Part shown: positions 1-7,243 of the stretch, one piece after another
How positions within the stretch are numbered: the stretch's first letter is position 1
Layout: each line of letters opens with the position of its first letter
NCBI GenBank assembly: GCA_035464115.1
Contig: DATHSN010000050.1
Location: forward strand, 1 to 10,096
Direction: 5' to 3'
DNA from: DATHSN01 sp035464115
Lineage (GTDB): Bacteria; Actinomycetota; Acidimicrobiia; Acidimicrobiales; SKKL01
Length of the DNA stretch: 10,096 nucleotides
Notes under the pieces: model-generated
Databases searched by the model: none
Told to the model about the DNA's origin: nothing
What the model saw: only the letters and a program-made list of their open reading frames with translations
Position numbers and translations under genes: made by a program

Positions 1-213
1 GTCGAGGTCGCCCACTCGGGAAACATCGTCGTGCTGCGCACCCCACCCGGATCGGCCCACGTGGTCGGATCCGCCCTCGACCGCACCGGACTGCCCGAGG
101 TCCTCGGCACCGTCGCCGGTGACGACACGCTCTTCGTGGTCGTCGCCGAGGGCCTCGGCGGCGCCGAGGTCGCGGCCCGCCTCCGCGACCTCGCCGGCCT
201 CGGCACCCCCTGA
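1..213 (+). CDS. argR: Arginine repressor ArgR, C-terminal part (5' end outside window)
   Basis: The frame is open from the first base and gives 70 residues before TGA at 211-213. It matches the C-terminal oligomerisation and arginine-binding domain of ArgR: a V-V-L-R-T-P-P-G-S-A strand/turn, then L-P-E-V-L-G-T-V-A-G-D-D-T near residues 31-43 of the fragment. The paired aspartates (41 and 42) are the residues that bind the arginine co-repressor at the trimer interface in the family. The N-terminal winged-helix DNA-binding domain lies upstream of the window. ArgR represses arginine synthesis genes when arginine is plentiful. argG begins 10 bp downstream, so regulator and regulated genes probably share a transcript. 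No ARG box is visible here and there is no room for one between the two genes; the operator would be upstream of the window. Confidence 0.93.
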   Translation, partial: VEVAHSGNIVVLRTPPGSAHVVGSALDRTGLPEVLGTVAGDDTLFVVVAEGLGGAEVAARLRDLAGLGTP

Positions 214-218
214 AAGGA
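213..218 (+). promoter_or_regulatory. Ribosome binding site of argG
   Basis: AAAGGA begins at the last base of the argR stop codon and lies 5 bases before GTG at 224. It supports that start over the upstream ATG at 119, which would place 35 low-quality residues in front of the conserved N-terminus and overlap argR. Confidence 0.7.
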
Positions 219-223
219 ACCCC

Positions 224-1570
224 GTGAACGCTGCAGCGGACGCCCGCGTCCTCACCTCCCTCCCCGTCGGCGAGCGCGTCGGCATCGCCTTCTCCGGCGG
301 GCTCGACACCTCGGTGGCGGTGGCCTGGATGCGCGAGCTCGGCGCCGTGCCCTACGCCTACACCGCCGACCTCGGCCAGTACGACGAGCCCGACCTGTCG
401 GGCGTCCCCGGACGGGCCGAGGCCTACGGCGCCGAGGCGGGGCGCCTCGTCGACTGCCGCGAGGAGCTGGTGCACGAGGGCCTCGTCGCCCTGCAGTGCG
501 GCGCGTTCCACGTCGGCACCGCCGGGCGCACCTACTTCAACACCACGCCCCTCGGGCGCGCCGTCACCGGCACGCTGCTCGTGCGGGCCATGCAGTCCGA
601 CGGCGTCGACATCTGGGGCGACGGATCCACCTACAAGGGCAACGACATCGAGCGGTTCTACCGCTACGGGCTGCTCGTCAACGCCGACCTGCGCATCTAC
701 AAGCCGTGGCTCGACCCTGCGTTCGTCGACCAGCTCGGCGGCCGGGCCGAGCTCAGCGCGTGGCTGGCCGAGCGCGACCTGCCGTATCGCGACCAGGCCG
801 AGAAGGCCTACTCCACCGACGCCAACATCTGGGGCGCCACCCACGAGGCGAAGGACCTCGAGTCGCTCGACGTGTCGATGGACATCGTGGCGCCGATCAT
901 GGGCGTCGCCCACTGGGACGAGTCGGTCGCCATCGCCCCCGAGGAGGTGTCGGTCCGCTTCGAGGCGGGCTGGCCGGTGGCGATCAACGGCGAGGTCATC
1001 GACGACCGCGTCGAGCTGGTGCGGCGAGCGAACGAGATCGGCGGGCGCCACGGGCTCGGGATGAGCGACCAGATCGAGAACCGCATCATCGAGGCCAAGA
1101 GCCGCGGCATCTACGAGGCGCCGGGCATGGCGCTGCTGCACCTCACCTACGAGCGCCTCATCAGCGCCATCCACAACGAGGGCACCATCGACAACTACCG
1201 CACCCTCGGCCGCAAGCTCGGTCGTCTGCTCTACGAGGGGCGTTGGTTCGACCCGCAGTCGCTCATGTTGCGCGAGTCGCTGCAGCGCTGGGTGGGCGCC
1301 GCGGTCACCGGTGAGGTCACCGTGCGGCTCCGCCGGGGCGACGACTACACCATCGTCGACACCACCGGCCCCGAGCTCAGCTACGAGCCCGAGCGGCTGT
1401 CGATGGAGCGCAGCGAGAGCGCGTTCGGTCCCCTCGACCGCATCGGCCAGCTCACCATGCGCAACCTCGACATCGAGGACTCCCGCCGCAAGCTCGGTGT
1501 CTACCGGCGGGCCGGGTCGCTCGCCGAGGGCGCCCAGGTGCGGGTGCTCGGCCCCGAGGCGGGGGAGTGA
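224..1570 (+). CDS. argG: Argininosuccinate synthase, long Escherichia coli-type
   Basis: Cytosolic enzyme that joins citrulline and aspartate with ATP to give argininosuccinate, AMP and pyrophosphate, the penultimate step of arginine synthesis. The product has 448 residues. The ATP pyrophosphatase loop S-G-G-L-D-T-S is at residues 24-30, followed by the A-Y-T-A-D-L-G-Q segment. The stretch T-Y-F-N-T-T-P-L-G-R-A-V-T-G-T, then I-W-G-D-G-S-T-Y-K-G-N-D-I-E-R-F-Y-R-Y-G, is characteristic of the long form (E. coli protein about 447 residues) rather than the roughly 400-residue form that I expect in most actinobacteria and firmicutes. A second nearly invariant block lies at residues 273-306 (G-G-R-H-G-L-G-M-S-D-Q-I-E-N). 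GTG at 224 is chosen for its ribosome binding site and because homology begins at about L-P-V-G-E-R-V-G-I-A-F. argH starts 7 bp after the stop, so the two are co-transcribed. Identity is very secure. Confidence 0.97.
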   Translation: MNAAADARVLTSLPVGERVGIAFSGGLDTSVAVAWMRELGAVPYAYTADLGQYDEPDLSGVPGRAEAYGAEAGRLVDCREELVHEGLVALQCGAFHVGTAGRTYFNTTPLGRAVTGTLLVRAMQSDGVDIWGDGSTYKGNDIERFYRYGLLVNADLRIYKPWLDPAFVDQLGGRAELSAWLAERDLPYRDQAEKAYSTDANIWGATHEAKDLESLDVSMDIVAPIMGVAHWDESVAIAPEEVSVRFEAGWPVAINGEVIDDRVELVRRANEIGGRHGLGMSDQIENRIIEAKSRGIYEAPGMALLHLTYERLISAIHNEGTIDNYRTLGRKLGRLLYEGRWFDPQSLMLRESLQRWVGAAVTGEVTVRLRRGDDYTIVDTTGPELSYEPERLSMERSESAFGPLDRIGQLTMRNLDIEDSRRKLGVYRRAGSLAEGAQVRVLGPEAGE

Positions 1571-1577
1571 CGCCGCG

Positions 1578-2969
1578 ATGAGCACCCTGTGGCACGGCCG
1601 GTTCGAGGGCGGTCCCGCCGAGGAGCTGCTCGCCTACACGGTGAGCCTGCCGTTCGACCGCCGCCTGGCCGCCGACGACCTCACCGGGTCCCGGGCCCAC
1701 GTCCGCGGGCTCGGTCGGGTCGGGCTGCTCGACGACGCCGAGGTCGCCGCCGTCCTCGGCGCGCTCGACCGGGTCGAGGCCGAGCTGGCCGACGGTTCGT
1801 TCACCTTCGTCACGAGCGACGAGGACATCCACACGGCGGTCGAGCGGCGCGTCACCGAGATCGCCGGTCCCGCCGGCGCCAAGCTCCACACCGGACGCAG
1901 CCGCAACGACCAGGTCGCCACCGACTTGCGGCTGTGGACCAAGCGCGAGCTGGGCGAGATCGCCCGGCGCCTCGTGGGGCTCCAGCAGGTGCTCCTCGAC
2001 CGGGCCGTCGACGCCGGCGACGCCTACCTGCCCGGCTACACCCACCTGCAGCGGGCCCAGCCGGTGCTGCTCGCCCACCACCTGCTGGCCCACGGCTGGG
2101 CCCTGGCCCGCGACGTCGATCGGCTGCTCGACGCTCGTCGCCGCCTCGACGTGTCGCCCCTCGGCGCCGGCGCGCTCGCCGGGTCGTCGCTGCCCCTCGA
2201 CCCGGTCGGCGTCGCCGCCGAGCTCGGGTTCGCGGCGGTGTTCGACAACTCGCTCGACGCGGTCAGCGACCGCGACTTCGTGGCCGAGTCGCTCTTCGCG
2301 CTCGCCCTGGTGGGGGTCCACCTGTCGCGCATCGGCGAGGAGGTGGTGCTGTGGTCCACCGACGAGTTCGGCTTCTGCCGCCTCGACGACGCCTACGCCA
2401 CCGGATCGTCGATGCTCCCCCAGAAGAAGAACCCCGACATCGCCGAGCTGGCGCGGGGCAAGGCGGGGCGGCTCATCGGGCACGTGGCCGGCATCCTCGC
2501 CACGCTGAAGGGCTTGCCGCTCGCCTACAACCGCGACCTCCAGGAGGACAAGGAGCCGCTGTTCGACGCGGTCGACCAGGTGCGGCTCGGGGTCACCGCC
2601 CTCGCCGGGCTCGTCGCCACGCTCACGTTCGACACCGAGGCCATGGCCGCCGCCGCCGACTCGCCCGCCGCGTCGGCCACCGATCTCGCCGAGCACCTCG
2701 TGGCCCGTGGCACCCCGTTCCGCGACGCGCACGCCATCGTCGGCGGGCTGGTCCGCGACTCGCTCGAGCGCCACGTCCCGCTGGCCGAGCTGGTCGCGGC
2801 CCACCCGGCGCTGGGCGCCGACGCGGTCGCGCTCCTCGGCCGGGGCGTGGCCGTGCAGCGCCGCACCACACGGGGCGGGGCCGGGCCGGGGCCGGTGGCG
2901 GCCCAGCTCGACCGCTTCCGTGCGCGCCTCGAGGCCGACGAGCGCCGACTGCCGGCGGCGGCGGGGTGA
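1578..2969 (+). CDS. argH: Argininosuccinate lyase
   Basis: Splits argininosuccinate into arginine and fumarate, the last step of arginine synthesis. It is a homotetrameric member of the aspartase/fumarase superfamily. The product has 463 residues, the usual length. It opens with the typical L-W-H-G-R-F. H-T-G-R-S-R-N-D (residues 104-111) is the first conserved region. Y-T-H-L-Q-R-A-Q-P contains T155 and H156, the expected catalytic histidine region. The superfamily signature G-S-S-M-L-P-Q-K-K-N-P is at 276-286, on the mobile loop carrying the catalytic serine. Family members usually read G-S-S-L-M-P; the order here is M-L, a mild change. ATG at 1578 is preceded by GGAG (1564-1567) inside the end of argG. 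The TGA overlaps the GTG of the following thioesterase by 4 bp, indicating coupled translation. Confidence 0.97.
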   Translation: MSTLWHGRFEGGPAEELLAYTVSLPFDRRLAADDLTGSRAHVRGLGRVGLLDDAEVAAVLGALDRVEAELADGSFTFVTSDEDIHTAVERRVTEIAGPAGAKLHTGRSRNDQVATDLRLWTKRELGEIARRLVGLQQVLLDRAVDAGDAYLPGYTHLQRAQPVLLAHHLLAHGWALARDVDRLLDARRRLDVSPLGAGALAGSSLPLDPVGVAAELGFAAVFDNSLDAVSDRDFVAESLFALALVGVHLSRIGEEVVLWSTDEFGFCRLDDAYATGSSMLPQKKNPDIAELARGKAGRLIGHVAGILATLKGLPLAYNRDLQEDKEPLFDAVDQVRLGVTALAGLVATLTFDTEAMAAAADSPAASATDLAEHLVARGTPFRDAHAIVGGLVRDSLERHVPLAELVAAHPALGADAVALLGRGVAVQRRTTRGGAGPGPVAAQLDRFRARLEADERRLPAAAG

Positions 2970-3385
2970 CCGCGGCCGGGCGGTACCGCCACGTCATCCC
3001 GGTCCGCTACGGCGAGGTCGACCAGCAAGGGGTGGTCTTCAACGCGCACTACCTCGCCTACGTCGACGACACCATGGACCGCTGGCTGCGCACCTTCGAC
3101 GTGTCGTTCGAGCAGCACGGGTGGGACGTGATGCTGAAGCGGGCCGAGATCGAGTGGCAGGGGCCCGCCCGCACCGGCGACGACCTCGTCATCGACGTGG
3201 CCGTCGTGCGCTGGGGCACCACCTCGTTCGACGCCGGGTTCCAGGGCACGGTCGACGAGCGGCCCGTGTTCACCGCGCGCGTGGTCTACGTCGGGGTGCG
3301 GCACGGCACCACCGAGCCGCTCGCCGCACCGCCCGCCGTCCGGGCCCTGCTCGGCGAGGCCGTCCCCGAGCTCCTGGGCGGGTGA
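2966..3385 (+). CDS. Acyl-CoA thioesterase, 4-hydroxybenzoyl-CoA thioesterase-like hotdog protein
   Basis: Protein of 139 residues, the size of a single hotdog domain. The N-terminal segment V-R-Y-G-E-V-D-Q-Q-G-V-V-F-N-A-H-Y (residues 13-29) is the 4HBT/YbgC signature: D19 aligns with the catalytic aspartate, and the following G-V-V-x-x-x-x-Y forms the start of the long central helix. Such enzymes hydrolyse acyl-CoA or acyl-carrier-protein thioesters in the cytosol as dimers or tetramers; the substrate cannot be read from the sequence. Translation starts at a GTG that overlaps the argH stop codon as GTGA, with no clear ribosome binding site, so it is probably coupled to argH. mpg follows 7 bp after the stop. 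There is no evident link to arginine synthesis. The family assignment is firm; a specific name such as YbgC or FadM would be a guess. Confidence 0.87.
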   Translation: MTAAGRYRHVIPVRYGEVDQQGVVFNAHYLAYVDDTMDRWLRTFDVSFEQHGWDVMLKRAEIEWQGPARTGDDLVIDVAVVRWGTTSFDAGFQGTVDERPVFTARVVYVGVRHGTTEPLAAPPAVRALLGEAVPELLGG

Positions 3386-3392
3386 CCGGCGG

Positions 3393-3971
3393 GTGACCGG
3401 GCGACCCCTGGCCCGGGGCTGGTACCGCCGCGACTCACGCGACCTGGCGCCCGACCTGCTCGGCAAGGTGCTGGTGGTGGGGGAGCGGGCCGGGCGCATC
3501 GTCGAGGTCGAGGCCTACGCCGGCACCGACGACCCGGGCAGCCACGCCTACCGCGGGCGCACCCCGCGCACCACCACCATGTTCGGGCCGCCGGGGCACC
3601 TGTACGTGTACTTCAGCTACGGGATGCACTGGTGCGCGAACGTGGTGTGCGGCGACGACGGGGTGGCCTCGGCGGTGCTGCTGCGGGCCGTCGCACCCCT
3701 CGCCGGCATCGAGGCCATGTGGGCGGCGCGGCCCCGCGCTCGTCGCGACCGCGACCTCACCAGCGGCCCGGCCAAGCTCTGTCAGGCGCTGGGCATCGAC
3801 GGTGACGACGACGGCACCGACCTCGTCTCGGGGCGCATCCGCATCCTCGACGACGGCACGACGCCGCCCGATGCGCCCGGGGTGAGCACCCGCATCGGCC
3901 TCTCCGCGGGGGCCGACCACCCCTGGCGCTGGTTCGTCCCCGGCGACCCGTACCTGTCGCGACCCGGATGA
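3393..3971 (+). CDS. mpg: DNA-3-methyladenine glycosylase (AAG/MPG family)
   Basis: Base-excision repair enzyme that cuts the glycosidic bond of alkylated or deaminated purines such as 3-methyladenine and hypoxanthine. The product has 192 residues, normal for bacterial members. Landmarks aligned to human AAG: G-R-I-V-E-V-E-A-Y at 34-42, where E40 corresponds to catalytic E125 and Y42 to Y127; H51 to H136; and L-Y-V-Y-F-S-Y-G-M-H at 70-79, where Y73 and Y76 correspond to Y159 and the intercalating Y162. Near the end, L-T-S-G-P-A-K-L-C-Q-A-L-G-I is the usual family block. All key residues are intact, so it should be active. GTG at 3393 is the only usable start, since the GTG at 3382 in another frame stops after four codons. 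The TGA overlaps the ATG of the NUDIX frame by 4 bp. Confidence 0.94.
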   Translation: MTGRPLARGWYRRDSRDLAPDLLGKVLVVGERAGRIVEVEAYAGTDDPGSHAYRGRTPRTTTMFGPPGHLYVYFSYGMHWCANVVCGDDGVASAVLLRAVAPLAGIEAMWAARPRARRDRDLTSGPAKLCQALGIDGDDDGTDLVSGRIRILDDGTTPPDAPGVSTRIGLSAGADHPWRWFVPGDPYLSRPG

Positions 3972-3997
3972 GCGCCGCCAGCCGCCAGGATGGGGCG

Positions 3998-4597
3998 ATG
4001 CCCGCCGCGCTGCTCACCGCCGATCACCCCGCGCTCGCGCCCACCGGCGACCTCGCAGTGGCCCGCGCCACCGTCGCCGCGGTCAGCGACCCGGCCCTGC
4101 GTCCCGAGCGCGCCCGCATCCTCGGCCTGATCGACGCCTGCCCCGACGCGCTCGTCCGCACCTGCCGGCCCGGCCACCTCACCGGCTCGGCGCTGGTCGT
4201 CGATCCGAGCCGTGCCGCGGTGCTGGTCCTGTTCCACCGCAAGCTCCAGCGCTGGCTGCAGCCCGGCGGGCACGCCGACGGCGACGCCAACCTGGCCGGT
4301 GTCGCGCTGCGCGAGGCCACCGAGGAGACCGGCATCGCCGGCCTGGCGGTGCTCCCGGTCCCGATCGACCTCGACGTGCACCGCGTCGCCCCGCCGGCCG
4401 AGGACGCCCACGATCACCACGACGTGCGGTTCTTGGTGGTCGCGCCCGCGGGAGCGGCCGCGGTCGGCAACCACGAGTCCGAGGCGCTGCGCTGGGTCGG
4501 TGCCGACGAGCTCGCCGGCGTGGGGGCCGACGCCGGCCTGTTGCGCCTGGCGCGCCGGGCGCTGATCGAGGTGGAGCGCCTGGCCCTCGGGCGGTGA
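3998..4597 (+). CDS. NUDIX hydrolase
   Basis: Hydrolase of nucleoside diphosphate-type substrates, 199 residues from this start. The NUDIX box lies at residues 91-113, reading P-G-G-H-A-D-G-D-A-N before R-E-A-T-E-E-T-G-I. The metal-binding R-E-x-x-E-E core is intact (R105, E106, E109, E110), but the glutamate expected in the G-x5-E half is alanine. The substrate cannot be predicted. An N-terminal helical region of about 60 residues precedes the fold. ATG 3998 is chosen because AGGA (3987-3990) lies 7 bases upstream. The alternative ATG at 3968 overlaps the mpg stop codon as ATGA and would add ten residues (M-S-A-A-S-R-Q-D-G-A); it lacks a ribosome binding site but fits the coupling style of this operon. 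It is the last gene of the arg transcript; its stop is one base from that of the convergent gene. Confidence 0.88.
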   Translation: MPAALLTADHPALAPTGDLAVARATVAAVSDPALRPERARILGLIDACPDALVRTCRPGHLTGSALVVDPSRAAVLVLFHRKLQRWLQPGGHADGDANLAGVALREATEETGIAGLAVLPVPIDLDVHRVAPPAEDAHDHHDVRFLVVAPAGAAAVGNHESEALRWVGADELAGVGADAGLLRLARRALIEVERLALGR

Positions 4598-4598
4598 C

Positions 4599-5147
4599 TC
4601 AGACGTCGAGGGGCGACATGCAGGCTTCCATCTCGTTCACCCGGGCGAACCGGTCGATGGGGGCCGTCACGTGGCTGCCGTACCGCTCGGTCACGAGGAA
4701 CCGGGCGGACGGGTCGCGGCGCAGCTCGTCGGCGTAGGCCCGCCGGTCGGCGAGGAACACCCGGTAGTCGTCGAGCCACGAGTCGACGAGGACCCGAGCC
4801 GAGCCCGAGGCCGGGGCGACCGCGTCGAGCTCGACCAGCATGCGGTCGTACTCATCGGTGGCCGCGTCGATGACGTCGGCCCGCTCGGCGGCGGTCGACG
4901 AGGTGAACGCCGGGGGGAGGGCGGCGACGCGCGCCGCGGTGGCCTCGCACACCGCGTCGGCGGTCGGCGTCCACGACAGGTCGTCGAGGCGGTCGGGCAT
5001 GTCGCGCTCGCCCTGGTTGGTGAGCTGGTACACCCAGATCCACCCCCAGAACACGGCCAGCGCCGCGACGAGGCCGGCCAGGGCGATCCGGGTGGCGCGT
5101 CCCGAGCGCCCGGGATCGACCGACGCGTCGAGGTTGGTCTCGCTCAC
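4599..5147 (-). CDS. Small single-pass membrane protein of unknown function
   Basis: Protein of 182 residues that I do not recognise. Residues 1-18 are polar and contain several arginines. Residues 20-42 form one hydrophobic helix rich in Ala, Leu and Trp (W-G-W-I-W-V-Y near 34-40). The remaining roughly 140 residues would lie outside the membrane by the positive-inside rule. This domain is rich in charged residues, mostly helical in appearance, and has only two cysteines (C67 and C176), which could pair in a disulfide. The GTG start overlaps the TGA of the upstream penicillin-binding protein gene as GTGA, so the two are almost certainly co-translated, and a role at the cell envelope is plausible. 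An accessory factor for the PBP is a guess from position only. A real gene is supported by its codon bias and the exact coupling. Confidence 0.8.
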   Translation of the reverse strand: MSETNLDASVDPGRSGRATRIALAGLVAALAVFWGWIWVYQLTNQGERDMPDRLDDLSWTPTADAVCEATAARVAALPPAFTSSTAAERADVIDAATDEYDRMLVELDAVAPASGSARVLVDSWLDDYRVFLADRRAYADELRRDPSARFLVTERYGSHVTAPIDRFARVNEMEACMSPLDV

Positions 5148-7237
5148 GGCATCACGCTACCGGCCGCCGACTCGCCCCCGTCACCGCCGTCGGCGCCGCC
5201 GTCGCCACCGCCACCGTCGTCGGGTGGTGTCGTCGCGGCCGTGGTCGTCGTGGACCCCGTGGTGGCGGTGGACGACGTGGGTGCGTCGTCGTCGGTGCCG
5301 CCGTCGCCGTCGGTCGTCGGTTCGGTGGTGTCGGTGGTGGGCCGAGGGGCGGTCGGGGGGCGGGTCGGGCGCACACCGGCCTGGCGGGTGGTGCTGGTGG
5401 TGGGCGGTTCGGCGAACTCGAGCGGCGGCTCGTTGGCGAGGGCGACGGTCATGAACCGGTTCCACACCTGGGCCGGGTAGGTGCCGCCGAACACCCGGAT
5501 GGGCGTCACGGGGGGCTCCATCGAGATCTGCGCGTCGGGGAAGCCCACCCACACCGCTGTCGAGAGCTGAGGGGTGTAGCCCACGAACCAGGCGTCGCGG
5601 AAGTCAGAGGCCGTGCCGGTCTTGCCCGCCGCGTCGCGGCCGGGGAGCTGGGCGCTGCTGCCCGTCCCGACCGCGACCGCGTCGACGAGCACGTCGGTGA
5701 CCTGGTCGGCGATGTCGCGGTCGAGCACTCGGCGTCGGTCGGGGCTCGCCTCGTAGAGGATGGTGCCGTCGGGGCGCACGATGCGGTCGACCAGCACCGG
5801 TGGCACGTAGACCCCGCGGCGAGCGAAGGTGGCGTAGGCGTTGGCCATGCCCAGCGCGGTGACGTTCTCGGAGCCGAGCACCGCGGCGGGCACCGGCCGC
5901 AGCGCGGTGTCGATGCCGAGGCGGCGGGCCATGCGGGTGGCGTCGTCGGCGCCGACCTCGAGCATGAGCGCGGCGTAGGCGGTGTTGTACGAGCTCACGG
6001 TCATGCGGCGCATGTCGGCGATGCCGCCGCTCCCGCCCGTGACCTCCCAGTTCTCGCTGCCGGGGATCTCGAACTCGGCGGTGCGCGGGGCCGGGAAGTT
6101 CTGGGCCATCTGGATGCCCTCGTCGAGGGCGGTGGCGAGCACGAACGGCTTGAACGACGAGCCGCCCTGTCGACCGGTGCCGGTGGCCAGGTTCACCTTC
6201 GCCGACTGGGCCCCGCCGAAGAAGTCGCGCCCGCCGACCATGGCCCGCACCCGGCCGGTCTCGGGCTCGACGGCGACGATGGCGACCTCGGGGTCGGTGG
6301 CGCCGTTGGGCAGCACGCTCTGACGGGCCTGCTCGGCGGCCGCCTGCAGGTCGAGGTCGATGGTGGTGTAGACGCGCAGCCCTCCACCGAAGAGCAGGTC
6401 GAGGCGGTCCTGGCGGGTGGCGCCGAACTCGGGGTTGCCGAGGAACCAGGCCTTCACCTCCTCGACGAAGTGGGCGGCCGGGTAGCGCACGGCCTCGGGC
6501 TCGGGACGGAACGCGATCTGCAGCGGCTCCTGGAGGACCTCCTCGTAGCGCTCCTGGGTGATGAGCTCCTGGTCGAGCATGGCGTCGAGGACGATGTCGC
6601 GGCGGTCGATGGCGCGCACCGGGAAGTCGATGGGGTTGGCCGCGTTCGGGAACTTGATGAGGCCGGCGATCACCGCCGACTCCGACAGCGTGAGCTCCGA
6701 CGCCGACTTGCCGAAGTAGGTGTTGGCGGCGGCCTCGACGCCGTAGGCGCCCTTCCCGAAGTAGATGGTGTTCAGGTAGATCTCGAGCACCCGCTCCTTG
6801 GAGTAGGAGCGCTCGAACTGGATGGCGAGCGAGGCCGACTCGAGCTTGTCGTTGATGTCGTCGTCGTCGACGAAGATGTTCTCGACCAGCTGCTGGGTGA
6901 TCGTCGAGCCGCCCTGGGTGATGCCGCCGGCGGCCGCGTTCGATCGCGCCGCCCGGATCAGGCCGATCACGTCGACGCCGTTGTGGAGCCAGAAGCGGGC
7001 GTCCTCGATGGCGATGACCGCGTCGACGAGGTGGTCGGGGAGATCGGCGAAGCTGATGTTGCGCCGGTTCTCCTCGCCGCGCAGCTCGGTGATCTCGGTG
7101 CCGTCGGCGGCGTAGACGAACGAGGTCTGGGCGGCCTCGGGCAGCGCGGGCGGGATCGTGACCGTCGTGTACGAGCACGCCGCGGCCACGAGGGCCAGGG
7201 CCACGACCGCGACGAGAGTGGAGAAGAGCCGCCTCAC
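5144..7237 (-). CDS. Class A penicillin-binding protein (bifunctional peptidoglycan glycosyltransferase/transpeptidase)
   Basis: Polymerises and cross-links peptidoglycan outside the membrane. The product has 697 residues. The glycosyltransferase family 51 domain spans about 40-230: E78-D-x-x-F-x-x-H85 (E78 catalytic), G-G-S-T-I-T-Q-Q-L at 109-117, S-K-E-R-V-L-E-I-Y-L-N at 146-156, and Y-F-G-K-G-A-Y-G after it. The transpeptidase domain spans about 290-600: S360-S-F-K363 (nucleophile S360), S416-Y-N418 and K539-T-G-T. All catalytic motifs are intact. Residues 1-21 are M-R-R followed by a hydrophobic stretch ending V-A-A-A-C, which reads as a lipoprotein signal with C21 as the lipidated residue; no cytoplasmic tail or longer anchor is present. 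From about residue 612 the protein is a Thr/Pro then Gly/Asp-rich tail. GTG at 7237 is forced, because the nearby ATG (7245) hits a stop after three codons in another frame. It is translationally coupled to the small membrane protein downstream. Confidence 0.95.
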   Translation of the reverse strand: MRRLFSTLVAVVALALVAAACSYTTVTIPPALPEAAQTSFVYAADGTEITELRGEENRRNISFADLPDHLVDAVIAIEDARFWLHNGVDVIGLIRAARSNAAAGGITQGGSTITQQLVENIFVDDDDINDKLESASLAIQFERSYSKERVLEIYLNTIYFGKGAYGVEAAANTYFGKSASELTLSESAVIAGLIKFPNAANPIDFPVRAIDRRDIVLDAMLDQELITQERYEEVLQEPLQIAFRPEPEAVRYPAAHFVEEVKAWFLGNPEFGATRQDRLDLLFGGGLRVYTTIDLDLQAAAEQARQSVLPNGATDPEVAIVAVEPETGRVRAMVGGRDFFGGAQSAKVNLATGTGRQGGSSFKPFVLATALDEGIQMAQNFPAPRTAEFEIPGSENWEVTGGSGGIADMRRMTVSSYNTAYAALMLEVGADDATRMARRLGIDTALRPVPAAVLGSENVTALGMANAYATFARRGVYVPPVLVDRIVRPDGTILYEASPDRRRVLDRDIADQVTDVLVDAVAVGTGSSAQLPGRDAAGKTGTASDFRDAWFVGYTPQLSTAVWVGFPDAQISMEPPVTPIRVFGGTYPAQVWNRFMTVALANEPPLEFAEPPTTSTTRQAGVRPTRPPTAPRPTTDTTEPTTDGDGGTDDDAPTSSTATTGSTTTTAATTPPDDGGGGDGGADGGDGGESAAGSVMP
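5147..5404 (-). repeat. Low-complexity 3' end of the PBP gene
   Basis: The last 86 or so codons of the PBP gene read as Thr/Pro/Ser/Arg-rich sequence, then runs of Thr, then Gly/Asp-rich sequence (D-D-G-G-G-G-D-G-G). On the plus strand this appears as a long series of GTCGTC, GTGGTG and GTCGCC triplets with no fixed unit. Disordered tails of this kind are common on actinobacterial class A PBPs and extend into the cell wall. The stretch is prone to length change by slippage and to assembly error, but the frame remains open to a proper stop coupled to the next gene. Confidence 0.7.
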
Positions 7238-7243
7238 CCACCC

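Noticed and set aside
1452..2804. A 450-codon open frame on the minus strand opposite argH
   Set aside because: It is a reading-frame shadow of GC-rich argH: low-complexity Gly/Val/Glu/Arg sequence, no motif, and fully overlapped by a certain gene.
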